Of a stretch of DNA of 64,000 nucleotides, positions 28,166 to 37,381 are shown piece after piece. Every line of letters starts with the position of its first letter. The stretch's first letter is position 1. Location of the stretch: positions 1 to 64,000 of the forward strand of contig JAHBSZ010000001.1 of assembly GCA_019638845.1 (NCBI GenBank), given 5' to 3'. The notes beneath the pieces were generated by a model. It did not search any database, was not told the DNA's origin, and saw only the letters and a program-made list of their open reading frames with translations. The translations under genes and the position numbers were made by a program. This DNA comes from Salinibacterium sp. GTDB taxonomy: Bacteria > Actinomycetota > Actinomycetes > Actinomycetales > Microbacteriaceae.

Positions 28166-29235
28166 GCGGTTTCCTTCGTTTGGGAGTCGATGAGTCCGAC
28201 ATCGCGGAGAACCGCGAGCACAGGCTCGTGCTGATTGAACGTGTAGAGGTGGAGTCCGGATGCCCCACCCGCGAGCAACTCGCTGCCGAGGGCCGTGGCG
28301 TGGGCGATGCCCACGGACCGCTGCCCCGCGGGGTCAGGGGCCGAGGCGAGCGCGCGTGCCAAGTCGACCGGAACTGCTTCGTCGGTGAGTTCGAGAATAC
28401 GGGTAAGCCGCTGCGAACTGAGCACGGGCATGATGCCCGGCAGTATTCGCATCGTTACCCCCGCGGCCCGAGCTTCGTCAACGAAACGGAAGAAGTCGTC
28501 AGCGTGGAAGAAGAGCTGCGTGATTGCGAGGTTGGCACCAGCCGCCTGTTTTGCGAGAAGGGTGTCGAGATCCTGTTCCACCGAGCGGGAACGGGGATGG
28601 CCGTTGGGGAACGCAGCAACGGCGATCGTCACCTTGGCGCCCCTCGACAGCCTTTTCGCGCCCGGGAATCCGGGTACGTCGTGGAAGGCGAACGGTTCGC
28701 GTTCCTTCTGTACGCGATGAATGAGCTGCACGAGCTCGCCCGCGCTACCGAGGTCGCCGAGGAAGTCTTCGCCTTCCCGAGCACCCGCGGGCGGATCGCC
28801 TCGCAGCGCGAGGAAGCTTGTGATTCCCGCGTCGAGGAATTCCCGGATGAGGGCGCTCGCCTCCGCGTACGAGGAACCAACGCACGTCAGATGTGCCATC
28901 GCCTCGACACCGGTGCCTTCGAGAATTCGTCCCAGCACCGAAAGGGAGAGCTCTCGTGACGAGCCGTTGGCGCCGTAGGTGACCGAGATGAATTCGGGAC
29001 CGGCCTCGACGAGATGAGCGAGCGATGCGTGCAGGGCCGCCTCCGCCGCTGCCGACCGCGGAGGATACAGCTCGAAGGAGAAGGTGTGACAGACGGGCTC
29101 TCCCTCCACGCCCGTCCCTGTCAACGCGGTCCCCTTCGGATAACGATGTGCACCGTGCACATGCCGATTGGGCGGGTGCCGGGCTCGGCTGTCGCTCATG
29201 CCGAACAACATGTTCGACTCGACGAGTCTAGGCAC
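28162..29235 (-). CDS. metF: methylenetetrahydrofolate reductase
   Basis: Flavoprotein making 5-methyltetrahydrofolate for MetE. The core begins at FSFELYPPRS (about residue 52 of this reading) and includes SVTYGANGSSRE, TSFLALRGDPP and the FFHADDFFRFVDEA segment. The start is uncertain. The GTG at 29235 follows GGAGAG and is linked to hflX, but gives about 40 extra N-terminal residues; a GTG at 29109 gives the usual length and leaves three palindromes in an untranslated leader. Confidence 0.94.
   Translation of the reverse strand: MPRLVESNMLFGMSDSRARHPPNRHVHGAHRYPKGTALTGTGVEGEPVCHTFSFELYPPRSAAAEAALHASLAHLVEAGPEFISVTYGANGSSRELSLSVLGRILEGTGVEAMAHLTCVGSSYAEASALIREFLDAGITSFLALRGDPPAGAREGEDFLGDLGSAGELVQLIHRVQKEREPFAFHDVPGFPGAKRLSRGAKVTIAVAAFPNGHPRSRSVEQDLDTLLAKQAAGANLAITQLFFHADDFFRFVDEARAAGVTMRILPGIMPVLSSQRLTRILELTDEAVPVDLARALASAPDPAGQRSVGIAHATALGSELLAGGASGLHLYTFNQHEPVLAVLRDVGLIDSQTKETA
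29146..29228. promoter_or_regulatory. three palindromes near the metF start
   Basis: ATGTGCAC-C-GTGCACAT (29146-29162), CGAAC-AACAT-GTTCG (29202-29216) and GACTCG-A-CGAGTC (29216-29228). All have perfect arms. They lie in the first codons of metF as read from 29235, or in its leader if translation begins at 29109. Possible regulator sites; none was matched to a known regulator. Confidence 0.45.
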
Positions 29236-29250
29236 GCCGCTCTCCAGGTG

Positions 29251-30768
29251 TCAGAGTGTTACGAACTCCTTCAGATCGGACACCCGCGCGGGGTGAACGA
29301 ACGCTGTCACGAGGGTGCCGTCCTCGCGATAGTCGGTCGACATAACGCGGCCCTGCGCGTGCAGTCGGGAAATCACGTCACCCCTGTCGTACGGCACAAG
29401 CATCGTCAGTTCGACTTCCGGTGCGGGCAGCACTTCCGCGATACGGGTGAGCAACTCATCAATGCCCTCGCCCGTGCGGGCCGACACGAACACACCAGTC
29501 GGCTCGAGCCCTCGGATGAGCATCCGCTGGTCATCGTCGGCAAGATCGCATTTGTTGAAGACGACGATTTCAGGAATATCTCGCGCGCCGAGTTCACCGA
29601 TGACATCGCGCACCGTCGCGAGTTGCGCACCCGGGTCGGGGTGGGAAGCATCAACAACGTGCACGATGACGTCGGATTGGCCGACCTCCTCGAGAGTCGA
29701 ACGGAAGGCTTCGACGAGTTGGTGCGGAAGGTTACGCACGAATCCGACTGTGTCGGTGAAAGTGAATGGTCTGCCGTCAGCCGTGATCGACTTACGGACT
29801 GTCGCGTCAAGGGTCGCGAAAAGGGCATTCTCGACCAGAACACCCGCGCTCGTGAGTCGGTTGAGCAAACTCGACTTTCCCGCGTTCGTGTAGCCGGTGA
29901 TCGCGACGCTCGGCACCTCGAACCGATTGCGGTTCGCACGCTTTGCCTCCCGTGCCGGTCCGAACCCCTTGATCTTCTTGCGCAACAGCGCCATGCGGGT
30001 GTGGATGCGGCGTCGATCCAGCTCGATCTTCGTCTCACCGGGTCCGCGGCTACCCATACCGTTTCCCGCACCCACCTGACCACCCGCTTGGCGGGACATT
30101 GATTCACCCCAACCGCGCAGGCGCGGAAGCAGGTACTCGAGCTGCGCGAGTTCGACCTGCGCCTTCCCCTCCCGGCTCGTTGCATGCTGGCTGAAGATGT
30201 CGAGGATTACCGCAGTGCGGTCAATGACCTTCACCTTGACGATGTCTTCGAGAGCACGTCGCTGGCTGGGTGCCAGTTCCGTGTCCGCGATAACCGTGTC
30301 GGCGCCCGTGGCGGCCACCACTCCGGCGAGTTCCTGGGCCTTGCCCTTGCCAAAGTAGGTGCTCGGGTCAGGGTGAGGTCGGCGCTGAAGTAGTCCGTCG
30401 AGCACCACGGCTCCCGCGGTCTCAGCGAGGGCCGCGAGCTCACGGATCGAGTTCTCGGCCTCGCCCATCGTCCCCTGCGTGTACACGCCGATGAGCACGA
30501 CGTTCTCGATGCGTAGCTGGCGGTACTCGACTTCGGTGACGTCGTCGAGCTCGGTCGAGAGACCGGCAACTCGTCGCAGGGCTTGACGATCCTCACGGTC
30601 GAACTGGTCGCCGTCCCGACCTCCGTCGTACTGACTGTCGGCCTGCAGCGCTTGGGCGTTGCCGGATCCGAACAGCGTGTAGCCCGAGCGGGCGCCCTCA
30701 GTGGCAAGCACGCGATCCACGGCGTCGTTGTCGGTCCCCGAGGTGGGGTTTGTGCCTGATTCAGTCAT
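29251..30768 (-). CDS. hflX: ribosome-associated GTPase HflX
   Basis: Rescues or splits stalled ribosomes. The 505 residues have an N-terminal HflX domain (about 100-300, with RPHPDPSTYFGKGKAQEL and the GSRGPGETKIELDRR region) and a G domain with G1 GYTNAGKSS, G3 DTVGF and G4 NKCD. The first about 85 residues are a low-conservation acidic extension. The ATG at 30768 is placed by similarity and by TAGGGT 8 bases upstream. Its place after dapF is typical. Confidence 0.95.
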   Translation of the reverse strand: MTESGTNPTSGTDNDAVDRVLATEGARSGYTLFGSGNAQALQADSQYDGGRDGDQFDREDRQALRRVAGLSTELDDVTEVEYRQLRIENVVLIGVYTQGTMGEAENSIRELAALAETAGAVVLDGLLQRRPHPDPSTYFGKGKAQELAGVVAATGADTVIADTELAPSQRRALEDIVKVKVIDRTAVILDIFSQHATSREGKAQVELAQLEYLLPRLRGWGESMSRQAGGQVGAGNGMGSRGPGETKIELDRRRIHTRMALLRKKIKGFGPAREAKRANRNRFEVPSVAITGYTNAGKSSLLNRLTSAGVLVENALFATLDATVRKSITADGRPFTFTDTVGFVRNLPHQLVEAFRSTLEEVGQSDVIVHVVDASHPDPGAQLATVRDVIGELGARDIPEIVVFNKCDLADDDQRMLIRGLEPTGVFVSARTGEGIDELLTRIAEVLPAPEVELTMLVPYDRGDVISRLHAQGRVMSTDYREDGTLVTAFVHPARVSDLKEFVTL

Positions 30769-30776
30769 TTCGGTTA

Positions 30777-30782
30777 ACCCTA
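30777..30782 (-). promoter_or_regulatory. -10 hexamer of hflX
   Basis: TAGGGT on the minus strand, 8 bases before the hflX ATG. Back-to-back with the hexamer of the methyltransferase gene in a 42-base intergenic region that has no room for leaders on either side. Confidence 0.45.
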
Positions 30783-30798
30783 GTTTCGTAGTCTTCGG

Positions 30799-30804
30799 TA
30801 AGTT
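30799..30804 (+). promoter_or_regulatory. -10 hexamer of the methyltransferase gene
   Basis: TAAGTT on the plus strand, 6 bases before the ATG at 30811. No ribosome site precedes the ATG. Confidence 0.5.
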
Positions 30805-30810
30805 CTCTGC

Positions 30811-31461
30811 ATGGCCAGTGAGCATTACTTCTCCCCGATTCCGGGGAGTGAGCTCAAGACCCGCACGATTCATGCGCGTCTGGCCGGTCGTGATGTCGAG
30901 TTGACGACAGCCAACGGTGTGTTCAGCCCTGAACGGATCGACACCGGCACGCAGGTTTTGCTCTCCCATGTGCCAGCACCGCCTCCCGGCGGCAACCTGC
31001 TCGATCTTGGCTGCGGTTGGGGGCCCGTCGCCCTCTCGCTCGCGCTCGAGTCACCTCATGCGACGGTGTGGGCTGTGGACGTCAACGAGCGCGCACTAGA
31101 TCTGGTGCGGGCGAACGCCGAAAAAATGTCCATACCGAACATTAAAGCAGTTTCACCCGAGAATGTTCCCGACGATGTGCGATTCATGACCATCTGGTCA
31201 AATCCACCCATCCGGGTGGGGAAGAACGAACTGCACGGTCTCCTCGAAAAATGGCTACCGCGACTCCAGCAGGGATGCGATGCCTGGCTCGTGGTACAGC
31301 GAAATCTTGGCTCGGATTCGCTTCATCGATGGCTTCAGGCCACCCTTGTTGACGAATTCAGCATCGTTCGGGCCGCGACTCACAAGGGCTACCGAGTGCT
31401 GCGGGCGCGTAAGCGCACGGGCGCCACCGCTCCGATCGACATTATCGGCGACGTCAACTAG
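30811..31461 (+). CDS. class I methyltransferase, RsmC-like
   Basis: A 216-residue SAM-dependent methyltransferase with motif [17 protein letters not shown] (about 63-78), acidic motif [14 protein letters not shown] and a catalytic NPPIRVG motif (about 134-140) of the N-methylating type. It matches the single-domain RsmC/RlmG-like proteins that methylate guanine in rRNA; the target is inferred. Its TAG stop overlaps the dapF stop in a shared CTAG on the opposite strand. Confidence 0.88.
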   Translation: MASEHYFSPIPGSELKTRTIHARLAGRDVELTTANGVFSPERIDTGTQVLLSHVPAPPPGGNLLDLGCGWGPVALSLALESPHATVWAVDVNERALDLVRANAEKMSIPNIKAVSPENVPDDVRFMTIWSNPPIRVGKNELHGLLEKWLPRLQQGCDAWLVVQRNLGSDSLHRWLQATLVDEFSIVRAATHKGYRVLRARKRTGATAPIDIIGDVN

Positions 31462-32336
31462 CTCAGCTCGAGCGTTCCTTCGTAGACCAACTCGGCGGGA
31501 CCGCTCAACGAAACGTGTTCGCCGTCTTCGGTCGGGAACATCCGCACTCCCACGGTGCCGCCCGGGACGTCGACCTTCCACTGGTGCGGTGCACCCGCGC
31601 CCGCCCAGTGCCTCGTCGCCAGCGCTGCTGCCACCGCGCCCGTGCCACAGCTCAGAGTCTCGCCGCTGCCTCGCTCGTGCACGCGCATCCGGATGTGCCC
31701 GACGCCGTCTTTCACGAGCGGATCAGCCGCGACGACGAACTCGATGTTCGCGCCGTGCTCGGGGGCGGGCTCCACTATCGGGATGAAGGTGAGATCGGCG
31801 CCGTCGAGTTCCTGATCGCTGGCCAGGGCAACGACGACATGGGGGTTTCCGACGCTGATGCCGAGGCCGGGTCGTGCCACGGGAAGTTCCTTTGCGCGCA
31901 CGAGCGGCTCGCCACCCTCGAGCGACCACCGGCCGAGATCTGCCTGAAAGCCCGTCGCATTGCGTTGCACGTCACGAACTCCATTGCGCGTGCCGATCGG
32001 CAGTGTTCCACCCGGCTCGAGTTCTGCAAGGCCGTTTTCCGTGAGGTAGCGCGCAAAGACTCGGATGCCGTTGCCGCACATCTCGGCGACCGACCCGTCA
32101 GCGTTGTGATAGTCCATGAACCACTCCGCGTACGGATCTTCGGCGAGAGCCGCAGCCCCCTCGGGAATACTGTTCGATCGAACGGCCCGCAACAGGCCGT
32201 TGGCGCCGACGCCGAAATGCCGGTCGCAGATTGCCGCGATCTGGGCTGCAGTGAGGTCGACAACACCGTCAGGATCGGCGAACAGCACGAAGTCATTGCC
32301 CGTGCCGTGGCCCTTGGTGAAGTGGATGGTTGCCAT
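31458..32336 (-). CDS. dapF: diaminopimelate epimerase
   Basis: Converts LL-DAP to meso-DAP for lysine and peptidoglycan. The two catalytic cysteines are C87 (MCGNGIRV) and C230 (LSCGTGAVA). The 292 residues form the usual two-lobed protein. It follows miaA by 3 bases. Together with dapA and dapB in the same window it supplies meso-DAP or lysine. Confidence 0.96.
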   Translation of the reverse strand: MATIHFTKGHGTGNDFVLFADPDGVVDLTAAQIAAICDRHFGVGANGLLRAVRSNSIPEGAAALAEDPYAEWFMDYHNADGSVAEMCGNGIRVFARYLTENGLAELEPGGTLPIGTRNGVRDVQRNATGFQADLGRWSLEGGEPLVRAKELPVARPGLGISVGNPHVVVALASDQELDGADLTFIPIVEPAPEHGANIEFVVAADPLVKDGVGHIRMRVHERGSGETLSCGTGAVAAALATRHWAGAGAPHQWKVDVPGGTVGVRMFPTEDGEHVSLSGPAELVYEGTLELS

Positions 32337-32339
32337 GCG

Positions 32340-33248
32340 TCAATCCTCCCCCATCACCAGCGCGAGCGCCGCCTGATGACGCGCTGGATCGTCGTACTCC
32401 AGCCAGGTCGCGTCATAACGTCGGAACCAGCCCACCTGACGACGTGCATAACGCCGCGTGAGCGCCTGCGTTTGGGCAATGGCCTCAGTTTCGTCGAGTT
32501 CTCCCGCGAGTTGGGCGAGCGCTTGGGCGTACCCGATAGCCCTGCTGGCCGTCACCCCCAGCGGCCCCAGACCCTGCACCTCGTCGAGGATGCCCTGCGC
32601 CCACATCGTGCGCACGCGTTCGTCAAGACGCGTGACGAGTTCGTCCCTGGGTGCGCCGAGTGCCAAGGTCACGGACTCGCGCCACGGAGGCGCGCCCTCG
32701 GGCAGGCCCGAACCGAAAGGCTCGCCGGTGAGCTCGATCACCTCGAGCGCGCGCACGAGACGGCGGCCGTTCGACGCTCCGATTGCCGCCGCCGCGCCGG
32801 GGTCGAGTTGCGTCAAGCGGCGGTAGAGCTGCCCGGGACCGTGCTGCAGGAGCTCGTCCTCGAGGCTGGCCCGGATCGCGGCATCCGTGCCCGGAAAGCG
32901 GAAGTCCTGGATGACGGCCGAGACATAAAGGCCCGACCCGCCCACGAGAATCGGCACTGCACCGCGAGACTCGATGTCGTCGATCGCTCGCCGCGCATCC
33001 GTTTGGTAATCGGCAACGCTCGCCTCGTCAGCGGGGTCGAGCACGTTGAGCAGATGGTGACGGATGCCGCGGCGGTCGCCCAACGGCAGCTTTGCGGTAC
33101 CGACATCCATGCCGCGGTAGAGCTGCATGGCGTCGGCATTGACGATCTCGGCGTCGTGGCCAGCGGAACGCAGTGAATCCGCGAGCTCGAGGGAAAGCAG
33201 CGACTTGCCCGTTCCCGTCGCCCCGACGATGACGACGAGCCCCGGCAC
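32340..33248 (-). CDS. miaA: tRNA dimethylallyltransferase
   Basis: Adds an isopentenyl group to A37 of tRNAs reading UNN codons. The 302 residues have the P-loop GATGTGKS (9-16), the [15 protein letters not shown] segment and the C-terminal helical tRNA-binding part with ARRQVGWFR. It follows miaB with a 2-base gap; MiaB acts on its product. Confidence 0.96.
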   Translation of the reverse strand: MPGLVVIVGATGTGKSLLSLELADSLRSAGHDAEIVNADAMQLYRGMDVGTAKLPLGDRRGIRHHLLNVLDPADEASVADYQTDARRAIDDIESRGAVPILVGGSGLYVSAVIQDFRFPGTDAAIRASLEDELLQHGPGQLYRRLTQLDPGAAAAIGASNGRRLVRALEVIELTGEPFGSGLPEGAPPWRESVTLALGAPRDELVTRLDERVRTMWAQGILDEVQGLGPLGVTASRAIGYAQALAQLAGELDETEAIAQTQALTRRYARRQVGWFRRYDATWLEYDDPARHQAALALVMGED

Positions 33249-33250
33249 GG

Positions 33251-34780
33251 TCAGCGCTGCCCGTCGTTCACGTCATAGAGGGGAATAGTTGCGACGCGCA
33301 TGGTGGGTAGCCCGAGCGAGATGCCGGCACGCCCCGCCGACGCGGGCGCAGGGACTGCGCAGGAGGCGGCTTCCGACCGGTCCCACGCGTCACCGGCGCG
33401 CGTACGACGGATGGTGAGCGCGGCCCCGTCGATCGAGTCCGCCACGAGATGGAATGTCGCAGCTTGGGTGATTTCGACGCTCACGATGTCGCCGGGTCGA
33501 GGAATCGCGCTGCCGTCGGGAACCTCGAAGTGCACGAGCCTGGAGTCCTCGGCGCGACCGGAGAGCCGGTGAGTCTCAGACTGCTTCCGGCCTTCCGCCG
33601 CGGTCACAAGTACTTCCACCCGGCTGCCGACAAGCTTCTCGTTCTCCTCGCGGGAAATGCGATCTTGCAGAGCAGCGAGGCGCTCGTACCGTTCTTGGAC
33701 TACCGCCTTGGGAACCTGATCGACCATGGTCGCGGCGGGCGTGCCTTCGCGGATCGAGTACTGGAACGTGAAGGCAGACGCGAACCGCGCCTGCTCGACG
33801 ACCCTCAGCGTTTCCTGGAAATCTTCTTCGGTCTCGCCCGGGAACCCGACGATGATGTCCGTGCTGATCGCCGCGTTGGGGATTCTGAGTCGCACGCGGT
33901 CGAGGATGCCGAGGAACTTCTCCGATCGGTAAGACCTGCGCATCTCTTTGAGGATGCGATCGGAGCCGGACTGCAAGGGCATGTGCAGTTGTGGCATGAC
34001 GTTGGGTGTCTCCGCCATTGCGTCGATTACGTCGTCGGTGAACGCGGCCGGATGCGGGCTGGTGAAGCGCACCCGCTCGAGACCGTCGATGTCGCCTGTT
34101 GCCCGCAAGAGCTTGCCGAACGCCTGCCGATCACCGAACTCAACCCCGTAGGAGTTCACGTTCTGGCCAAGCAGCGTGACCTCGATGGCACCCTCGTCGA
34201 CGATCGCTTGGACCTCGGCGAGGATGTCGCCTGCCCTGCGATCCTTTTCCTTGCCGCGAAGAGCGGGAACTATGCAGAACGTGCAGGTGTTGTTGCAGCC
34301 AACGGAGATCGACACCCAAGCACTATGGGTCGATTCGCGTCGAGTGGGGAGTGTGGAAGGGAAGACGTCGAGGGATTCCAGAATCTCGATCTGAGCCTCA
34401 TCGTTGTGGCGGGCACGTTCGAGCAACGCGGGAAGTGATCCCATGTTGTGGGTGCCGAAGACGACATCCACCCACGGCGCCTTCTCGAGGATCGTCGACT
34501 TGTCCTTTTGCGCGAGGCAGCCTCCGACCGCAATCTGCATGTCGGTCTTGCCCCGCTTGACCTCCGCGAGCATCCCGAGGTTTCCGTAGAGCTTGTTGTC
34601 GGCATTCTCCCGTACCGCGCAGGTGTTGATGACGACGACGTCAGGGTGCTCGTCGGCGGCGCGCACGTATCCCGCCGCTTCCAACGAGCCGCTCAGCCGC
34701 TCAGAGTCGTGCACGTTCATCTGGCAGCCGTAGGTCCGCACCTCATAGGTGCGTGGGGCTCTCAGGAGTGCATCGGTCAT
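33251..34780 (-). CDS. miaB: tRNA-2-methylthio-N6-dimethylallyladenosine synthase
   Basis: Radical-SAM methylthiotransferase. In the 509 residues the auxiliary cluster cysteines are C19, C54 and C88, and the radical-SAM triad is C162, C166 and C169 (GCNNTCTFC). A TRAM domain follows at about 375-450. A C-terminal extension of about 55 residues beyond TRAM is Ala/Arg-rich and probably lineage-specific. The ATG lies 6 bases after TAAGCT. Confidence 0.96.
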   Translation of the reverse strand: MTDALLRAPRTYEVRTYGCQMNVHDSERLSGSLEAAGYVRAADEHPDVVVINTCAVRENADNKLYGNLGMLAEVKRGKTDMQIAVGGCLAQKDKSTILEKAPWVDVVFGTHNMGSLPALLERARHNDEAQIEILESLDVFPSTLPTRRESTHSAWVSISVGCNNTCTFCIVPALRGKEKDRRAGDILAEVQAIVDEGAIEVTLLGQNVNSYGVEFGDRQAFGKLLRATGDIDGLERVRFTSPHPAAFTDDVIDAMAETPNVMPQLHMPLQSGSDRILKEMRRSYRSEKFLGILDRVRLRIPNAAISTDIIVGFPGETEEDFQETLRVVEQARFASAFTFQYSIREGTPAATMVDQVPKAVVQERYERLAALQDRISREENEKLVGSRVEVLVTAAEGRKQSETHRLSGRAEDSRLVHFEVPDGSAIPRPGDIVSVEITQAATFHLVADSIDGAALTIRRTRAGDAWDRSEAASCAVPAPASAGRAGISLGLPTMRVATIPLYDVNDGQR

Positions 34781-34786
34781 CTCACA

Positions 34787-34792
34787 AGCTTA
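34787..34792 (-). promoter_or_regulatory. -10 hexamer of miaB-miaA-dapF
   Basis: TAAGCT, minus strand, 6 bases before the miaB ATG. It lies in the 31-base gap after the lipoprotein gene. Confidence 0.45.
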
Positions 34793-34811
34793 AGGTGCTG
34801 AACCGCGCCCC

Positions 34812-35252
34812 TTAGCGGATCGGCTGCACAGCGGAGAGAGTGCCGCTCTCCCCGATGGTGCTCGTCCACGTGCCGGATAAGACCTGGCTCGCTGAATCGA
34901 ACGTTCCCGAACAGGTCCACACCCCATAGCGGGCGCCATAGGTGAGTTGCCAGGTCAGGGTATCGCCGACCAGAGTCCAGGTGTCCTCTGGATATGCAAA
35001 CGAGTCGCCGTAGGAGACGTAGCTCACTGAGCCGTCCGTGCCGAAGATTACCGTCGTTCGATCGCCTTGAGAGTCATCGACAAGCCATCTGGTGCCGGCG
35101 ATCTCGTCGAGGCTTCCCAACGCTGGCACCGATGCCTCAGCGGGTGCACTGGCGGTCGGTGATGGGCTCGGCGTCGGGGCCACCGCGGTACACCCGGTGA
35201 CGGTCAGCGTGGCTCCTAGCGCTAGCGCACCAACACAAGCCCACCGGTTCAT
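34812..35252 (-). CDS. small lipoprotein
   Basis: A 146-residue secreted protein with a lipoprotein signal: hydrophobic core after MNRWACV and lipobox VTGC (lipidated cysteine at residue 21). A Pro/Ser/Thr/Ala linker (about 22-48) precedes a small beta-rich domain with several tryptophans (TRWLVDDSQGD, DTWTLVGDTLTWQLTYG) of lipocalin or META-like character. The exact family was not recognised. It stands between recX and miaB, which are often adjacent in relatives. Confidence 0.8.
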   Translation of the reverse strand: MNRWACVGALALGATLTVTGCTAVAPTPSPSPTASAPAEASVPALGSLDEIAGTRWLVDDSQGDRTTVIFGTDGSVSYVSYGDSFAYPEDTWTLVGDTLTWQLTYGARYGVWTCSGTFDSASQVLSGTWTSTIGESGTLSAVQPIR

Positions 35253-35258
35253 GACGCC

Positions 35259-35264
35259 ATCGTA
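35259..35264 (-). promoter_or_regulatory. -10 hexamer of the lipoprotein gene
   Basis: TACGAT, minus strand, 6 bases before the ATG; no ribosome site. Confidence 0.4.
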
Positions 35265-35321
35265 GCGGCTACCTGAATCCGTCTCGCATAATCTTTTTTG
35301 CCGCCGCGGGCACGTGCCGCG

Positions 35322-35984
35322 CTATCGGAAGACCGGGCCGCCCGAGGGCTCGAGTGCGGATGCCACGGCCGCCGAGACCACTGAGCCCGAGTAGCCCTTG
35401 CGCATCAGGAACGCACTGAGCCTGCGCTTTGCGGTCGTTTGATCGAGAGACCGAAGTTGAGGCGCGCGACGCTCTGCGAGCTCGGTGGCACGCACGAGTT
35501 CGTCATCATCGAGTCCGTCGAGCGCGAGCTCGATAGCGGTCGGGTCGAGCTGGCGCCGGCGAAGTTCGTTGGTCAGAGCAGACCGACCGAAGCCCTTCCG
35601 CTCCCGCAACGTGCGTACGAGCACCTCGCCGAGCGCGACGTCGTCGAGGAGCGCGACCGATTCGAGTCGCTCTACCTCGCTATCGACCTCGTTCGGGTCG
35701 AACTCACGCCCCACGAGGTAGTCACGCATCTCACGAGACGACATTCCCTTGCGGGCGAGCGCGTGCATGCTCACGTTGCTGACGCGAGCGAACGCCGCCT
35801 TGCCCTTGCGTGGACTCGCCACCTCGGCATCCCCGAGGTCGACGAAGGCTGGTTCGGGTCGTGGCGACGCCACTGTGACCGACACCGGCGGCAAGTCGGG
35901 CTCCTCCGCGGTCACTGCACTCTCCGGTCGGGCGCCAAAGAGGTAGGTGACGGGGGCGATCCGCTCGCCGTCGGTGTCGGTCAT
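35322..35984 (-). CDS. recX: RecX regulator of RecA
   Basis: Binds RecA filaments and limits their activity. The 220-residue product has a non-conserved acidic N-terminus of about 60 residues and a C-terminal RecX three-helix repeat region (about 65-215), with ALARKGMSSREMRDYLVGREFD, RTLRERKGFGRSALTNELRRR and RRLSAFLMRKGYSGSVV. It follows recA by 11 bases. Confidence 0.93.
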   Translation of the reverse strand: MTDTDGERIAPVTYLFGARPESAVTAEEPDLPPVSVTVASPRPEPAFVDLGDAEVASPRKGKAAFARVSNVSMHALARKGMSSREMRDYLVGREFDPNEVDSEVERLESVALLDDVALGEVLVRTLRERKGFGRSALTNELRRRQLDPTAIELALDGLDDDELVRATELAERRAPQLRSLDQTTAKRRLSAFLMRKGYSGSVVSAAVASALEPSGGPVFR

Positions 35985-35995
35985 TGTGGCGTGCC

Positions 35996-37141
35996 TTACT
36001 GGCCGGACGCCGCAGCGAATTCGGGCTCTACCGCCAACACCGGAGCCTCCTTGGCACCCTTGGCCGCCTTGAGTTCGTCGGCCATGGCGGTTGTAGCCGC
36101 ATCGATCTTCGCCTTCGCGTCCTTCGCCTGCTGTGCCTTAGCCTCGGCACCCACTCCCAGTTTGAACATGATCTTCTGCTCAATGTCGGCGGCAATCTTC
36201 GGATTCTCGAGCAAGAACTTACGGGAGTTCTCCTTGCCCTGCCCCAGCTGGTCTCCGTCATAGGTGTACCAGGCACCCGACTTGCGCACGATCTCGTGCT
36301 CAACTCCGAAGTCGATGAGGCTGCCCTCACGCGAGATGCCCGTGCCATACAGAATGTCGAACTCGGCCTGCTTGAACGGCGGGGCCATCTTGTTCTTCAC
36401 GACCTTCACACGCGTGCGGTTGCCGACGGCATCGGTACCGTCTTTGAGAGTCTCAATGCGGCGGATATCGAGGCGAACCGAGGCGTAGAACTTAAGCGCC
36501 TTACCACCCGCAGTGGTTTCGGGGCTGCCGAAGAATACCCCGATCTTCTCGCGCAGCTGGTTGATGAAGATCATCGTCGTATTCGTCTGGCTCAGACCAC
36601 CCGTGAGCTTGCGCAGTGCCTGCGACATGAGGCGTGCCTGGAGGCCGACGTGCGAATCGCCCATCTCACCCTCGATCTCGGCGCGTGGCACGAGCGCCGC
36701 CACCGAGTCAATGACGATGAGATCAATCGACCCCGAGCGTACGAGCATGTCTGCGATCTCCAGCGCCTGCTCACCGGTATCGGGCTGGGAGACGAGAAGG
36801 GCGTCGATATCGACGCCGAGCTTGGCTGCGTACTCCGGATCGAGGGCATGTTCCGCATCGATGAAGGCGGCGATGCCGCCGTTACGCTGGGCATTGGCGA
36901 TGGCGTGCAACGTGAGAGTCGTCTTACCCGACGACTCCGGACCGTAGATTTCGACGATACGACCGCGCGGCAACCCACCTATCCCGAGAGCCACATCAAG
37001 CGCGATCGACCCCGTGGGAATCACCTCAACAGGAGCGCGGTCGTCGCTGCCCAACCGCATGACTGAGCCTTTTCCGAACTGGCGATCGATTTGCGCAAGC
37101 GCGGTCTCGAGCGATTTTTCACGATCTGCTGCTGATGGCAT
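35996..37141 (-). CDS. recA: recombinase RecA
   Basis: DNA strand-exchange protein and coprotease for LexA. The 381 residues have Walker A GPESSGKT (67-74), Walker [11 protein letters not shown], the L2 loop and a C-terminal tail rich in Ala/Glu/Lys. The start at 37141 is decided by AGGAG (ACAGGAGACGGCA) before the ATG; an open extension further upstream lies in the leader. The leader is about 190 bases long from the SOS-controlled promoter. Confidence 0.98.
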   Translation of the reverse strand: MPSAADREKSLETALAQIDRQFGKGSVMRLGSDDRAPVEVIPTGSIALDVALGIGGLPRGRIVEIYGPESSGKTTLTLHAIANAQRNGGIAAFIDAEHALDPEYAAKLGVDIDALLVSQPDTGEQALEIADMLVRSGSIDLIVIDSVAALVPRAEIEGEMGDSHVGLQARLMSQALRKLTGGLSQTNTTMIFINQLREKIGVFFGSPETTAGGKALKFYASVRLDIRRIETLKDGTDAVGNRTRVKVVKNKMAPPFKQAEFDILYGTGISREGSLIDFGVEHEIVRKSGAWYTYDGDQLGQGKENSRKFLLENPKIAADIEQKIMFKLGVGAEAKAQQAKDAKAKIDAATTAMADELKAAKGAKEAPVLAVEPEFAAASGQ

Positions 37142-37332
37142 TGCCGTCTCCTGTGTTGTAGTGATCCGCTGCCCATAGGCTGTCGGCTTGCTCGGCTCCC
37201 GGTGCTGCAAGGGTTCCGGCCTCCCGACAAAGGCTGGTGTTACATGTGCCACGCTACGCTCGCCGACCGACATTGCTGCGGACCGACGGGCGGTGCGTGG
37301 ATAAAACCCGTCTTCGAACGACGTTACGGAGC

Positions 37333-37361
37333 AGACTAGCAACATCCGAACAGATGTTCGA
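37333..37361 (-). promoter_or_regulatory. recA promoter
   Basis: Minus strand: TCGAAC (37356-37361), 17-base spacer, TAGTCT (37333-37338). The LexA box overlaps the -35 and upstream half of the spacer. Confidence 0.6.
37347..37360. promoter_or_regulatory. perfect LexA box of recA
   Basis: CGAAC-AGAT-GTTCG is an exact match to the CGAAC-N4-GTTCG SOS palindrome of Gram-positive bacteria. It lies 206 bases before the recA ATG and 22 bases after the stop of the acyltransferase gene. Confidence 0.9.
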
Positions 37362-37381
37362 TGACTCCGAGGGCGTGTCGC

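Noticed and set aside
29202-29216. CGAAC-AACAT-GTTCG as a LexA box
   Set aside because: Centre is five bases; the SOS palindrome in this genome has four (recA, LysM gene).
29109-29250. SAM or cobalamin riboswitch for metFE
   Set aside because: Too little space after hflX and no conserved riboswitch core was found.
31515-33176. 553-codon open frame on the plus strand opposite dapF and miaA
   Set aside because: Lies wholly antisense to two clear genes; composition is that of a GC-rich shadow frame and no domain is seen.
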